A stretch of 64,000 bases of DNA from Nitrososphaerota archaeon. GTDB taxonomy: Archaea > Thermoproteota > EX4484-205 > JAAOZP01. The notes below the pieces were generated by a model. It searched no databases. It saw only the letters and a program-made list of their open reading frames with translations, and had not been told where the DNA came from. Numbering within the stretch: position 1 is the first letter of the stretch; every line of letters begins with the position of its first letter. The stretch covers positions 75,228 to 139,227 of the forward strand of contig JAAOZP010000009.1 in the NCBI GenBank assembly GCA_011605725.1, in the 5' to 3' direction. Both the position numbers and the translations under genes were made by a program. This document shows, piece after piece, positions 34,766 to 44,467 of the stretch.

Positions 34766-35584
34766 CTACTCCTTAAGCTTCTTAACATACTCGTGAAGAG
34801 GCTCCAGAATAACTATTCCCTCCAGAGGCTTAATCTCATACACGTAAGGCGTTAAATCAACCCTAGTCCACCTTAGCTTCCTAACCATGAGAGTCCTCAA
34901 ATTCCTGTTTTCAACACTGGTTATCGACAGCTTAATGATTCCTGAGGAGAGGAACTCTTCCACTCCAAACCTGCTTAGAAGCCCACTGCCAGTAGGAACC
35001 TCGCTGGTTATGATAGTGGTGCATCCGAGAAACTTTTCCACGGCAGTGACGAAACCCCTTATGAAGTCCCTCGTCCAGGAAACGTCGACAACCTCTCCGA
35101 CGAGCGGTGCAACAGGATCTATGACGAGCCTCTTAGCCCCTATTTCTGAAACATGCCTCTTAAGCTCCTTAACGATCTCCCTCACAACCTCAGCCATAAA
35201 CTTCTCCCTCGTAACCTCGGCGAAGAAGGGCCTAGCATCCAGTATTCTAAGCATGTTTCTCCTCATCGGCGTCTCAAGATCCCAGCCGAGCGTCAAAGCT
35301 CCCTCAACAGTGCCCTCAACAGTCTCGTCGAAAGGAACGTAGACACACGGCTCACCTATTTCAATACCCTTCAGAATGAACCTGAGGCTGAAAATAGTTT
35401 TACCCGTGCCGGTTTCACCGGCAACCAGGTACGTCTTACCCCTCAACAGGCCCCCGTCAATAATCTTGTCTAAACCAGTTATGCCGGTCGGGGTTCTCAA
35501 AGAGTATTCTTGAGCATGCTCCTCTTCAGCCTCCTCGACCGGCGGCGGAGGCAGATTCTCATCCTCCTTCCTTCTTATGAGCAT
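34766..35584 (-). CDS. KaiC-like RecA-family ATPase
   Basis: Single-domain KaiC/RadA-like ATPase of 272 residues. Sequence: acidic N-terminus, TPTGITGLDKIIDGGLLRGKTYLVAGETGTGKTIFSLRFI (Walker A GETGTGKT), CVYVPFDETVEG, Walker B KRLVIDPVAPLV and SSGIIKLS. These proteins in archaea are linked to signal transduction (archaellum, circadian-like or phosphorylation switches) but specific roles are rarely known. Convergent with the membrane regulator; not obviously an operon with any neighbour. Confidence 0.82.
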   Translation of the reverse strand: MLIRRKEDENLPPPPVEEAEEEHAQEYSLRTPTGITGLDKIIDGGLLRGKTYLVAGETGTGKTIFSLRFILKGIEIGEPCVYVPFDETVEGTVEGALTLGWDLETPMRRNMLRILDARPFFAEVTREKFMAEVVREIVKELKRHVSEIGAKRLVIDPVAPLVGEVVDVSWTRDFIRGFVTAVEKFLGCTTIITSEVPTGSGLLSRFGVEEFLSSGIIKLSITSVENRNLRTLMVRKLRWTRVDLTPYVYEIKPLEGIVILEPLHEYVKKLKE

Positions 35585-36005
35585 GCTTCAGCCTAATAGG
35601 AGAACGTTTAAATGTCTTTTTCAACCTCCGTTACCCGGTGTAAACATGCTATTTCTCCAAAGACTCGGTGAAGCGAAACTTTCTCTGGACTTTAAAGGCC
35701 TTTCTTGAGTTGCTGAAAGCGATACTCAAAAATATTTCTGGAAACATTCGCGGGCTGCTGAGAAACGTTTTCCTAGAACGCGTGGAGCTCCGTTTAGAAA
35801 CCTGTTAAGCAGGAAGCTGAAAGCATAGCTAGAGAAACATGGCTTATCTAACGGATACTGGGTTAACAAAAATCTACGGCTCGCTTGAGTGTGCGTTAAG
35901 CAGGTTGATAGGGATCACGCGCCCTTAGCGACCCTCAGCACCATCCTTATCTTTTCAATCATAAAACATCTACGCTTAAATAGCTAAGCGAGCATTATCG
36001 GGCAG
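35585..36005. other. Intergenic region with a possible 46-codon ORF and the 36006 promoter
   Basis: The only coding-like stretch is a GTG-started frame at 35668-35808 (46 codons, LKAFLELLKAILKNISGNIRG...), an amphipathic helix-like peptide of doubtful reality. CTTAAATA at 35974-35981 is centred 28 nt before the ATG at 36006 and predicts a leaderless transcript. Nothing else is evident. Confidence 0.35.
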
Positions 36006-36848
36006 ATGAATAATCTGAGGGAGGAGTTCATAGAGCTTCTGGAGAAAGATAAGGAGTTCCGTTACGCAGTTGCAGGCTACTTAGGATTATCTGAGATTTT
36101 GAAGAGGCTGGACAGGCTGGAGGAGGGTCAGAAAGGGCTTTGGGAGAGCCAGAACAGGCTTTGGGAGAACCAGAACAGGCTTTGGGAAGAGGTTAAGGCC
36201 CTTAGAGAGGGCCAGGAGAAGCTGTGGGAAAGCCAGAATAAGCTTTGGGAGGAGGTTAAAGCCCTTAGGGATGGCCAGAACAAGCTGTGGGAGGAAGTTA
36301 AGAGTTTGAGAGAAGGCCAGAACAAGCTGTGGGAGGAAGTTAAGAGTTTGAGAGAAGGCCAGAACAAGCTGTGGGAGAACCAGAACAGGCTTTGGGAAGA
36401 GGTTAAGGCTTTAAGGATTAACTATAGGCGGTTGGATAGGACGGTGGAGTCCTTAAGGGACTCGATGGTACACGGGTTCGGCGAGTTAAGCAGGTTCGCC
36501 GGCTTGACTTTCGAGGAGTTCGCCAGAAGATTCCTATCTCAATACTTGAGGAGTATGAACGTTATTCCAAAGGATGCGGAGTTGAAGAAGGCGGTTATCG
36601 ACGGTGAGGAGATAAACATGTTTTTCGAAAACCCTCTCATCGTCGGGGAGGTAACATCCCATGCTGAAAGCCTTGAAGAAGTCGATAAGCTTATGAGGAA
36701 AGCCGAGGCTGCTAGAAGCAAGTATAAGAGGGAGCCGTTGAAATACCTAGTAGTCTTAACGGCTGGAAGAGAAATCGCGAAGGAAATAAGGAAAAAGGCA
36801 GAGGAGAGCATGATTGAACTGATAATTGGGAAAGAGATAGAAGATTAA
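36006..36848 (+). CDS. Heptad-repeat coiled-coil protein with PD-(D/E)XK-like C-terminus (DUF3782/DUF1626-like)
   Basis: 280 residues. N-terminal helix, then about 14 seven-residue units (residues 38-135) alternating types such as GQNKLWE and EVKSLRE: a long parallel coiled coil. The C-terminal 120 residues resemble the archaeal nuclease-fold family often attached to such coils: FAGLTFEEFARRFL and EEINMFFENPLIVGEVTSHAESLEEVDKL. At the expected catalytic site the sequence reads INMF...GEVT, so the usual Asp and the Lys of the E-x-K motif are replaced; activity is doubtful. The message is leaderless. No obvious partner. Confidence 0.72.
   Translation: MNNLREEFIELLEKDKEFRYAVAGYLGLSEILKRLDRLEEGQKGLWESQNRLWENQNRLWEEVKALREGQEKLWESQNKLWEEVKALRDGQNKLWEEVKSLREGQNKLWEEVKSLREGQNKLWENQNRLWEEVKALRINYRRLDRTVESLRDSMVHGFGELSRFAGLTFEEFARRFLSQYLRSMNVIPKDAELKKAVIDGEEINMFFENPLIVGEVTSHAESLEEVDKLMRKAEAARSKYKREPLKYLVVLTAGREIAKEIRKKAEESMIELIIGKEIED
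36277..36402 (+). repeat. 42-bp tandem repeats coding two heptads each
   Basis: The unit beginning GAACAAGCTGTGGGAGGAAG recurs every 42 bases, with two successive units identical over the full length and a third beginning before it diverges. Flanking units (AACAGGCTTTGGG...) are diverged versions. The DNA-level identity points to recent repeat expansion or concerted homogenisation. Confidence 0.8.
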
Positions 36849-37252
36849 ACATTCACTCCGTATTTATTTTCATCATGGAATGAGAAACACGTCGGCTTTT
36901 TTCTAAGGTTCTTCCAAAGTATGTTTGCGCGAGGCCTCTTCGCGAAGCATGGAGGATGTCTAATTTTGATGCACGGGTTTGTTTCTCATCGTGGAAAACT
37001 TGTTTGAAGCATTTAAGTCTTGGCGCAATATCTTTTTTAAGGCGTGCTGATTGAAATCGCTTCCAATGTGAAAGACTTACGTTTCCACGTTTAAAAGAAA
37101 GACCCGGTTTTTGCGCATGCACAGGTGGTGCAGGCCAAACCCGGAAACTAAGCGGTTCTACTCTTGCAGGCGCTCCATGGTGAATGGAGGTGAAGCGTGC
37201 TAATAAGGACTTGTTGAGAAAAGGTTAAATAGTAATATGGTCTTTTTCCCAC
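36849..37252. other. Intergenic region with a possible 28-residue Cys-rich ORF
   Basis: ATGAGAAAC (36881) and GTTTCTCAT (36978) form a 9-bp inverted repeat about 90 bases apart. ATG 37117 to TAA 37203 encodes 28 residues, MHRWCRPNPETKRFYSC followed by a short tail with a third Cys, possibly a tiny metal-binding peptide or a gene end; unproven. GTTAAATA at 37224-37231 is centred 26 nt before the next ATG and is the vapB promoter (leaderless). The minus ORF here looks spurious. Confidence 0.3.
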
Positions 37253-37528
37253 ATGCCTGGTCTCAGGATTCAAATAAGGAGAGATTTAGAGGCTAGGTTC
37301 AGAGAAGCTGCGATGCGCAGGTTCGGCTATTCAAAGGGGGCTCTAAGCCGTGCTGCTGAAGAAGCTATTGAAAAATGGCTCTCCAGCATTGAGGAGGTTG
37401 TTTTTGAAGAGGATCCTGTCGAGGCTATAAAAGGACTGCTTTCAGACGTCAAGGTTAGCTCCGTCGAACTTCAGCACTCGGCTGCAAAGTCATGGTTCGA
37501 AGCTGCTTCTGAAAATGTACCTCGTTGA
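37253..37528 (+). CDS. vapB: VapB-like antitoxin
   Basis: 91 residues. The N-terminus MPGLRIQIRRDLEARFREAAMRRFGYSKGALSRAAEEAIEKWL is a ribbon-helix-helix-like DNA-binding domain, followed by a flexible acidic part ending near EVVFEEDPVEAIKGLL. It overlaps the downstream PIN gene by 14 bases, the normal VapBC layout, and likely represses its own leaderless promoter. Confidence 0.8.
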   Translation: MPGLRIQIRRDLEARFREAAMRRFGYSKGALSRAAEEAIEKWLSSIEEVVFEEDPVEAIKGLLSDVKVSSVELQHSAAKSWFEAASENVPR

Positions 37529-37919
37529 CACGAATATTTTTCTAGAAGTCATGCTTTCTCAAGCCAGAAGCAAAGAGTGCGAAGTCTTTCTGAAAAGCGT
37601 TAAGGAGGGTGTTTCAAAGGCGTTCGTAACAGATTTCTCAATATACTCCGTCATGATTATAATGTCAAGCCTTTCCAAGACGGATGAATTGAGAGTTTTC
37701 CTTTCAAGCCTTTCAGCGTATAAGGGACTTGCGATACACCGTAACGGGCTTAAAGACTTGTTGAGAGCAATAGGTATAATGATGGAGAAGCGCTTAGATT
37801 TGGATGACGCCATACAGTACTCGGCAGCTGTGTCGCTCGGGGTGAAAGCCATAGTTTCTTTCGACAAGCATTTCGACGGCCTGGAGGTTCCGAGGGCGGA
37901 ACCCGCTCAGCTGATTTAA
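37515..37919 (+). CDS. vapC: VapC-like PIN-domain toxin
   Basis: 134-residue predicted RNase. MYLVDTNIFLEVML carries the first catalytic Asp, the middle acidic residue is in SKTDELRVF, and LDLDDAIQYSAAVSLGVKAIVSFDKHF carries the remaining acids. Length and order are typical for archaeal VapC with an intact active site. Coupled to vapB by overlap. Confidence 0.86.
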   Translation: MYLVDTNIFLEVMLSQARSKECEVFLKSVKEGVSKAFVTDFSIYSVMIIMSSLSKTDELRVFLSSLSAYKGLAIHRNGLKDLLRAIGIMMEKRLDLDDAIQYSAAVSLGVKAIVSFDKHFDGLEVPRAEPAQLI

Positions 37920-38375
37920 GGAGAAACCAGTTTTGCCTTCACCCCTTGAAGAAATCAGTATCACGCACCACACCACTATACTGCTTCCCACTGATTCGTC
38001 ACGCGTGTAGCTTTTTCAAGCAGGCTGCTTGTCTACTAACCAGCATGGCGCCAGCTTACGGTTTAGGGAAAGACTGCAAGCCTGGAAAATGGTCCTGAAT
38101 ACTCTCAGATAACGTGTCTGAGCCTATGCTTTTTACAGCTTAATTGGCTATGGTGTGAAAGACCTGTGGGGACCTGGGGGGGTGGGCGAAAACTTTTGGA
38201 TACGGCTAATATCGAATGAGCGGCTCCAGTGGAAGCTGAGGTTGAGTTAATGGGTTAAAACAGCCTGAAAACAGTGTTCTACTCCACTAGAACTTTCTAA
38301 GCAATGTTACGCTGAGCTGGAACAAGTAAACATTTAAAACATGCCTAGAGAGGCGAAACCGAAGGTGAAACGGAT
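37920..38375. other. 456-base spacer with the surface-protein promoter
   Basis: No convincing frame. ATTTAAAA (38332-38339) predicts a transcript start near 38361 and a leader of 15 nt that contains GGTGAAA, a ribosome-binding site for the TTG at 38376. An eight-G run (38178) is near the middle. The remainder looks like decayed or non-coding sequence. Confidence 0.45.
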
Positions 38376-41300
38376 TTGAATCACCCGAGTTTGAAGAAAA
38401 CATGCTCGATCGCAGCAATACTCGCGTTAATCCTGGTGGTTACGCCGCTAGCCGTAACGGCTCAGCAGGCGTACCCGCCTGGAGAATGGAAGTTCCAAAT
38501 AGTCGACGACTGGGGAAAACCTGTTTCAAGCGCGGTAGCATACCTCTATAATAGCACTGTGCCAGTATCTTGGAGTACTCCGTGGAGCTTTGAAAACTGG
38601 CCCCTTATTAAATGGGGTGAGGCAGACGCCGATGGATGGGTAACAATACCTGAGCTTCCAGGAGACGCTTGGGACAGGTGCACAATATCAGGCAGAGAGA
38701 TAAACTACACTCTCGTAATAAAGCTGAAGATAGGGACTGAAATAACTCCAATAACCATATTCAACGCGACAGTCCTCAGAATAGGCTATGCTTCAGGCAC
38801 GCCGACGGCGATGGGCCTCTACACCCTTCTAAACGCAACGACGATCCAAGGAACGTATCCGGGTAAAACATGGGTAACCAGCCCGGCTCAAGTGAACTTC
38901 ACGAAAACCGTTGGAGGAAAGGTTTACGGAGGATACAAGGTTTGGCTATACTACGTTGCCCTCCAACCCCTGGATGAGCTAGGCTTCCCAATAACAGGCG
39001 CGACGCTCGAAGTAAGATATACTTCAGACTATAACGGCAAAACCTACATTGAGAACAAGCCTGTCAGCGCTTGGAAGAACAAGCTCTACGGAACCTACAC
39101 TACCAACGGAACACTTGGAAGCGAGCTCGTCGTAGACCCCACATACATATACCATGCTAACTACCAGGTTGGATGGGTAGTCCTGAGAATACCCATGATA
39201 AACAGCACCACCGCATCCGACTTAGAATACAGGTCCTCGCTGGTAAGCAACCTGACTTTCATATGGAGGTTTAAGACCGGGACAGTCATAAACGTGACGA
39301 AATACTATGCTTTAGCCCCCATTGACTTCACTCCAACCTCCCCATGGGGACACCTTGTCGATGCTAATCAGCCTGCGGTCGGAAAATACTCTGACTACCT
39401 TGGAAACCTGATGGTCAACTCAACGCACCAGGTTAACGCAACCGTGAGGTGGGTACCTATAGACCTGCTCGACTGCAACCGCAACAACTGGTTCACGATG
39501 AAGGCTGAGGTCTATGCTTTCGACACTGCAGACAAGAACCAGTACATGCTCGCAGGCGTTAGAGTCGGCCCAGGCTCCTATGTTTTAAGGTATCCTGTTC
39601 CAGTTCCGCCCTATGGGAACATTACTCTAGCGCTGGCTGTCGAATGGTACTACAGCGTAGTCAACGTTTCAAAGTGGAAAGTAGGATACACAGTATCGCC
39701 ATACGAGATATACGATGAGCTTTCAGACAACTCGTGGAGCAAAGACGTATACGGAGTCCTCTATACTCCCTTGTACTCCTCTCCGGGTTTCACGCCTACG
39801 GGGATTAAGAACAACATGACCTGGGTGGACGTGAACTTCTGGAGCGCCGCAGAGCTTCCTCAGCAGCCAGCTGACTTCGCAGCAAAAATATGGCTTCCAG
39901 CAACAATAGGATACAGGAAGGCTGAGCCACTAACTGTGTGGTGGAACGGCAAGAATGGCTTTGTAGTACTGCCCGACATGGAGTACTATGCTGGTCCCAA
40001 TCATGCCACGATAGATGAACTTGACCCGTGGAGAATTGCATCCAATAAAGGATTCTGGGACTTTCACAGGCAAATGTCAATGGGCTGGGCTTACCCAGGA
40101 TTCGCCGGTAGCGGCTGGCTTCCCACGAGGGAAGTAGGCTGGGTGGACTTCGAAGCATACTACGAGGGAGTTAAAGTCTTGGACACCTATGCTGAAGGAA
40201 AGAGCCTTAAGCTGGACTGCTGCGAAACCGATTTATCACCTTTCCCACCAAGCCCAGATACTGTTTGCCACTTCAACTTCACGCTGAAAATCTACGAGCT
40301 AGGGTTCCGCATAGTCTTCGAGTCATGCGGGCTGAAGATGGATGCTCCGACAGGGGTACCGTTCTTCTTCACGCATCCCAATCCTGAGATAGGGCTAGTT
40401 GGGCCGAAGGCTGTTAGCGAAGGAAAGGTTGATATTGTTAAGGCGCCGACTGGAAACTACAGTAACTTCGCAATAGTCTGGCAGATGAGCCTCCTGAGGC
40501 CCTATAAGATTCTCTACCTGCTTGACAACGGGACCACTGTAGAGCTGAAAGAGCCGATTAAGCTGACTGCGAACATGAGGAATATTCAGCTATACTTCAA
40601 GCTTTACAACCTTACTGTAGACACTTGGAGCCAAGACCCGTTCAGAATAGTCAACGTGAACGTCACACTGTTCTCAGTTAGCGACTTCGGAATAGCTCCT
40701 GGAATAGGCATAACGAAGAGGATGCTCGACCAGATAACTGATTCTAAAAGCATTTACTACAAGTATGTTCTCCCACCAGGCTGGAAGATCTATAAGACTG
40801 AGACGGATGCATACGGCTACCCGGTGGTTTACTACCATACTGACACTCAGACCAACTACTGGAATAAGCACCCGTCTTGGACATACCTGCCTGAGAAAGA
40901 CTACTGGATATACGTGAGGGTTCCAGGTGGTAAATGGTACGATATTCCGGCCGACTCGCAGAAGGCTGTGAACGCCGGCTTTAGAGCCGTGGATGCTAAC
41001 GCAACCCTGTACTGGAGCGGAGACCCGTGGAACAAGCCGCTCCACCTGAGCGCCTGCTACGGCAACGACAACCCGTACATAGTTTACACCTACGTGTACA
41101 ACCCGAAGATAGCGCTGAAGACGGCTTGCGGAGCACCATTAGTGTTCGACGAAACAATGAACTCCGCGTTAATACTGGCTGAGCCATGGGACAGTGGCAA
41201 CCTGCTCTACTTCATGCAGCAGATAGACCCGAATTCGCGGGTGACAATAGGTACGCCGAGCGGAGTAATAGCCGCACCGTACAACGCATACCTGGTTAGG

Positions 41301-44300
41301 AAGAACGCTACCGACAGTAATGGCGTCGTAACCCTCAGCTCGGTTAACGCTACGAGCGTCTCGCCGCCGAACGACCCAGACCTTTGGAACCCGACCACAG
41401 GATGGGTAGCTAAATACTACCCGAATCAGAGCAGGTACCTGATTGGGCAGAGCCCAGGCTCAGGCCCGATTAAGAAGACCACGCCGAAATACAGGTTCAT
41501 GGTGTATTACAAGGGTGTCCTAGTCTACAACGAGTCCACGGTTTTGAGAAACCCGTACGATGGTAAGGAGCATACTCTAACGACTTCAGTCTATCCATAC
41601 GTGTTCAGGGTTACGAACGACCCGCTTAAAGGCGGGACAGTCTTCGGAATAGCCAACATTAAGGTGACAGTGTTCTGGGCAGGGTTAAACGTCACATGGT
41701 GGCCTACGAAACACTTGACCTACGAGACTGCGCCCATAGAGTTCTCACTGCTGAACGCCAGCAAGCTTAACAAGGGCTTCAACATGAGCGTAGTCAAAAG
41801 GCTCTGGGGTCCGAAACAGGTTGTGACAAGATACTTGGAGAACATACCTTACCAGCCTGTGCCACCCTACTTCAGTAGTATGGTTGTCGTAGAGTCAGCG
41901 TTAACCGACTCCAACGGGAAGGCAACCTTCCTAATACCAGTCTGGAACTACAGCATAACCCCGAAGATATACACGTATGTTGACGGCGATGACGGTGTAA
42001 TCGGTGGAACCTACAAGGGAGGTCCAAGCAACCCGTGGAACAAGGCTCTTGGACCATTGTCGATAAACCTGATGACTGCTGGTGCAGCGGGTAGGACTGG
42101 AGCGCTCTTCGGAACACCCGTCTACGCGAACTTCACAACCGTGCCGGGAGTGACGAACAACATTCCTGCCGGCGACGTTCCGAGGCTGGTTGGAGTGTTA
42201 ACTGCCTCCGCTTACGGCAGATGGATACAGCACTCTATGAACGCGACAGGCCTGGTTAACACTGCCACGAAAACATGGGAGAACACTAGGGTTAAACTAA
42301 CCTACTCAGATGGTTCAAGCGTCTACAAGGATGGTGTCTCGCTGAACACGACGTACCGTTCCGGCACCATTTACGGGACAAGCTGGGAGGCTGCAGTAGG
42401 CATGCTCAGCGGAGGAGCATACCAGCACAGGACTCCTGACAGCGAGACTGGGACAACAGTTTCTCCGCCTCAGCCGGCTGCAAACTGCTACGCTAAGGCT
42501 GAGGAAAGAATCATGGCTAACGACATCGGCGTAGTCGTGAGAAACCTGGATAAGGTTGGGCTTCCAAACCAGAAGGTGACGATAACGAGGGAAGCAATAT
42601 ACGTGGACTCAACTAAGGTTGCCGACAAGGCTGTGCTGATGGAGGACTATACGCCGACGAAGCCTAACGCGGATCCGAGCGACTATTACATACTCTACCT
42701 AAGGTCGACGCCGAGCAACATCCTATGGGGCATCTACGACTTCACAGTTAAGACTGAGAACCTGACCAAGGGCATGACGAATACTCTGCTTAAGCTGAAC
42801 GACCCGCAGTTCCTCGTTAAGAAGCTGGTAGGCGGAGCTGTAGACTGGAAGTCGGGCATAGTCTACCTAAACTGGACTGCAAGGCTGAGGGTGACGATAC
42901 TGACTGAGGACGGCAGACCATTGGAGAAAGCATGGGTTTACGTCGTAGACGCTTACACGAGGGGCAACGTCACCGCTGCGATAACCGACACTTATGGGCA
43001 TGCTGGGACACTGTTCGTCGGAACAGGAAACGCTGTCCCACCGCTGATGATCGAGCCTGGAGACAGGGTTGACATAGGATTCAACCTGCTAAGAGGATGG
43101 TACTGGGTCGACGCGGACAAGAGGCTTACAGGAATAGCTGTAAATGAGGAGTGGGACATAACACCATATACTAAAGAGGTTCCGGCGCAGCCGACCGGAG
43201 CTGAATGGATCCAGAGCATAACGTATGGTGACAAAACTGGATGGGCAAGGTTCTACGGCAAGTACTACATCTACGTCTACTATAAGCCTGCTGGCTGCAG
43301 CGAAGTTCAGGGACCAGTGTTCTCAGAAGTAGTGTTCGACAGCTACACTGCTGAAGGCCAGTACCAGTACATATACCTTGGAATACATCCCGAGGCTGTT
43401 GCCCCGACAGCTGAGTATGCTGCAAGCCAGGCGAAGGACTATCGTGCGAGCGTGAGAGACCTTAGGATAAGCTTCATAGACTCCGCTGGAAGGCCTGTGA
43501 CCGGTGTCACAGTGAAGGCTAGACACCCAGTATACGGCTGGGAGAGCGAGCTCGCTAAAGCCCTCAGTGTTGAGACGAACACCGCGACGCTGAACAAGGT
43601 TCCGATGAAAACAGGTACAAGCTACATGATAGAGGCTGAGTGGACAAGCAGGTACGGTACGAAGGCCACGGCAAAGGCCTCAGTAACACAGACTGAGACA
43701 ACGATCTCGCTACCAATATACGATGTTACTCTGAGGCTCCTAACCCCGAGGGGAGCACCATTAGTAGGTGTTCCAGTGAAGGTTGCCGGTGTTGACGTTG
43801 GAGCAACATCCGCAACCGGAGAAGTGGTGGTGCCTCAGATACCTCCAGCAACATATACGGTGGCAGCATCATGGCTGGATACTGCTTTAAGCCTGCCCTC
43901 GCTAACAGTGTCTGGACCAGGTGCAGTAACGTTGACGCCGAGCAACGTGCATGCTCTGACTGTCAGAGTGATAGGTGCTCAGGGACAGTCGCTTGAAGGC
44001 GCTACGGTGAAAGTGACGAAGGGCACTGTGACGGTTACGAGGCTGACTGATAAGGATGGTAAAGCTGAGATAGAGCTTCCTGACGCAAGCTACAACATTG
44101 AAGTCACGTACGGACAGTTCGGAAAGACTGACTCAGTATCCATGACTGCTGACACTCTTAAGACCGTTAACCTAGACGTGTTCGTAGAGTTCCTAGGCGT
44201 AGGCATGAGCATGTCCCAGTTCCTGCTGTTCATAGTGATGATCATAATCATCGTAATAGTGCTCGCCATCGTGGTGCACGAGTACCACATCTACAGGCGT

Positions 44301-44345
44301 AAGAGGCTTCCGCAGCTCTTCGGAGCACCGGCAGGACCAAAGTAG
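38376..44345 (+). CDS. Giant secreted/membrane-anchored surface protein (S-layer candidate)
   Basis: 1989 residues starting with TTG. A signal peptide covers residues 1-31 (ILALILVVTPLAVTAQQA) and a single C-terminal membrane segment (FLLFIVMIIIIVIVLAIVV) precedes a short basic cytoplasmic tail. The exterior is rich in Tyr, Trp, Thr and Asn with many N-x-S/T sequons. The N-terminus (VDDWGKPVSSAVAYLYN) and the last 350 residues (IDSAGRPVTGVTVKARHP, TPRGAPLVGVPVKVAGV, GAQGQSLEGATVKVTKG) show tandem carboxypeptidase-regulatory/Cna-B-like beta-sandwich repeats. Codon use favours C-ending codons, suggesting high expression. S-layer role is inferred from architecture. Confidence 0.8.
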   Translation: MNHPSLKKTCSIAAILALILVVTPLAVTAQQAYPPGEWKFQIVDDWGKPVSSAVAYLYNSTVPVSWSTPWSFENWPLIKWGEADADGWVTIPELPGDAWDRCTISGREINYTLVIKLKIGTEITPITIFNATVLRIGYASGTPTAMGLYTLLNATTIQGTYPGKTWVTSPAQVNFTKTVGGKVYGGYKVWLYYVALQPLDELGFPITGATLEVRYTSDYNGKTYIENKPVSAWKNKLYGTYTTNGTLGSELVVDPTYIYHANYQVGWVVLRIPMINSTTASDLEYRSSLVSNLTFIWRFKTGTVINVTKYYALAPIDFTPTSPWGHLVDANQPAVGKYSDYLGNLMVNSTHQVNATVRWVPIDLLDCNRNNWFTMKAEVYAFDTADKNQYMLAGVRVGPGSYVLRYPVPVPPYGNITLALAVEWYYSVVNVSKWKVGYTVSPYEIYDELSDNSWSKDVYGVLYTPLYSSPGFTPTGIKNNMTWVDVNFWSAAELPQQPADFAAKIWLPATIGYRKAEPLTVWWNGKNGFVVLPDMEYYAGPNHATIDELDPWRIASNKGFWDFHRQMSMGWAYPGFAGSGWLPTREVGWVDFEAYYEGVKVLDTYAEGKSLKLDCCETDLSPFPPSPDTVCHFNFTLKIYELGFRIVFESCGLKMDAPTGVPFFFTHPNPEIGLVGPKAVSEGKVDIVKAPTGNYSNFAIVWQMSLLRPYKILYLLDNGTTVELKEPIKLTANMRNIQLYFKLYNLTVDTWSQDPFRIVNVNVTLFSVSDFGIAPGIGITKRMLDQITDSKSIYYKYVLPPGWKIYKTETDAYGYPVVYYHTDTQTNYWNKHPSWTYLPEKDYWIYVRVPGGKWYDIPADSQKAVNAGFRAVDANATLYWSGDPWNKPLHLSACYGNDNPYIVYTYVYNPKIALKTACGAPLVFDETMNSALILAEPWDSGNLLYFMQQIDPNSRVTIGTPSGVIAAPYNAYLVRKNATDSNGVVTLSSVNATSVSPPNDPDLWNPTTGWVAKYYPNQSRYLIGQSPGSGPIKKTTPKYRFMVYYKGVLVYNESTVLRNPYDGKEHTLTTSVYPYVFRVTNDPLKGGTVFGIANIKVTVFWAGLNVTWWPTKHLTYETAPIEFSLLNASKLNKGFNMSVVKRLWGPKQVVTRYLENIPYQPVPPYFSSMVVVESALTDSNGKATFLIPVWNYSITPKIYTYVDGDDGVIGGTYKGGPSNPWNKALGPLSINLMTAGAAGRTGALFGTPVYANFTTVPGVTNNIPAGDVPRLVGVLTASAYGRWIQHSMNATGLVNTATKTWENTRVKLTYSDGSSVYKDGVSLNTTYRSGTIYGTSWEAAVGMLSGGAYQHRTPDSETGTTVSPPQPAANCYAKAEERIMANDIGVVVRNLDKVGLPNQKVTITREAIYVDSTKVADKAVLMEDYTPTKPNADPSDYYILYLRSTPSNILWGIYDFTVKTENLTKGMTNTLLKLNDPQFLVKKLVGGAVDWKSGIVYLNWTARLRVTILTEDGRPLEKAWVYVVDAYTRGNVTAAITDTYGHAGTLFVGTGNAVPPLMIEPGDRVDIGFNLLRGWYWVDADKRLTGIAVNEEWDITPYTKEVPAQPTGAEWIQSITYGDKTGWARFYGKYYIYVYYKPAGCSEVQGPVFSEVVFDSYTAEGQYQYIYLGIHPEAVAPTAEYAASQAKDYRASVRDLRISFIDSAGRPVTGVTVKARHPVYGWESELAKALSVETNTATLNKVPMKTGTSYMIEAEWTSRYGTKATAKASVTQTETTISLPIYDVTLRLLTPRGAPLVGVPVKVAGVDVGATSATGEVVVPQIPPATYTVAASWLDTALSLPSLTVSGPGAVTLTPSNVHALTVRVIGAQGQSLEGATVKVTKGTVTVTRLTDKDGKAEIELPDASYNIEVTYGQFGKTDSVSMTADTLKTVNLDVFVEFLGVGMSMSQFLLFIVMIIIIVIVLAIVVHEYHIYRRKRLPQLFGAPAGPK

Positions 44346-44354
44346 AACACTCTA

Positions 44355-44391
44355 ACCCTATTTCCTTTTTTTTCTTTTCTCCTTTTTTAAG
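44355..44391 (+). terminator. Poly-T terminator after the surface protein
   Basis: Several T runs (CCTTTTTTTTCTTTTC, CCTTTTTTAAG) follow within 50 bases of the stop codon, the usual archaeal transcription termination signal, consistent with a strongly expressed monocistronic gene. Confidence 0.6.
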
Positions 44392-44467
44392 CAGTCCGCC
44401 ATGTCTTTTTACCGCTGATTAATAGTCTAGAAACCTTTTTTAACAAGGCAGCGTTGAAACAAACGTC

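Noticed and set aside
36128-36367. Minus ORF with FWPSLKLLTSSHSL repeats
   Set aside because: Antisense of the heptad-repeat gene; the repeats follow from the sense-strand array.
36277-36402. CRISPR array suggested by regular repeats
   Set aside because: Repeats are contiguous without spacers and lie in frame within a coiled-coil gene; the 21-bp array at 61380 is the same case.
36853-37122. 89-residue minus ORF
   Set aside because: Composition not protein-like, no ribosome-binding site or promoter, overlaps the inverted-repeat region.
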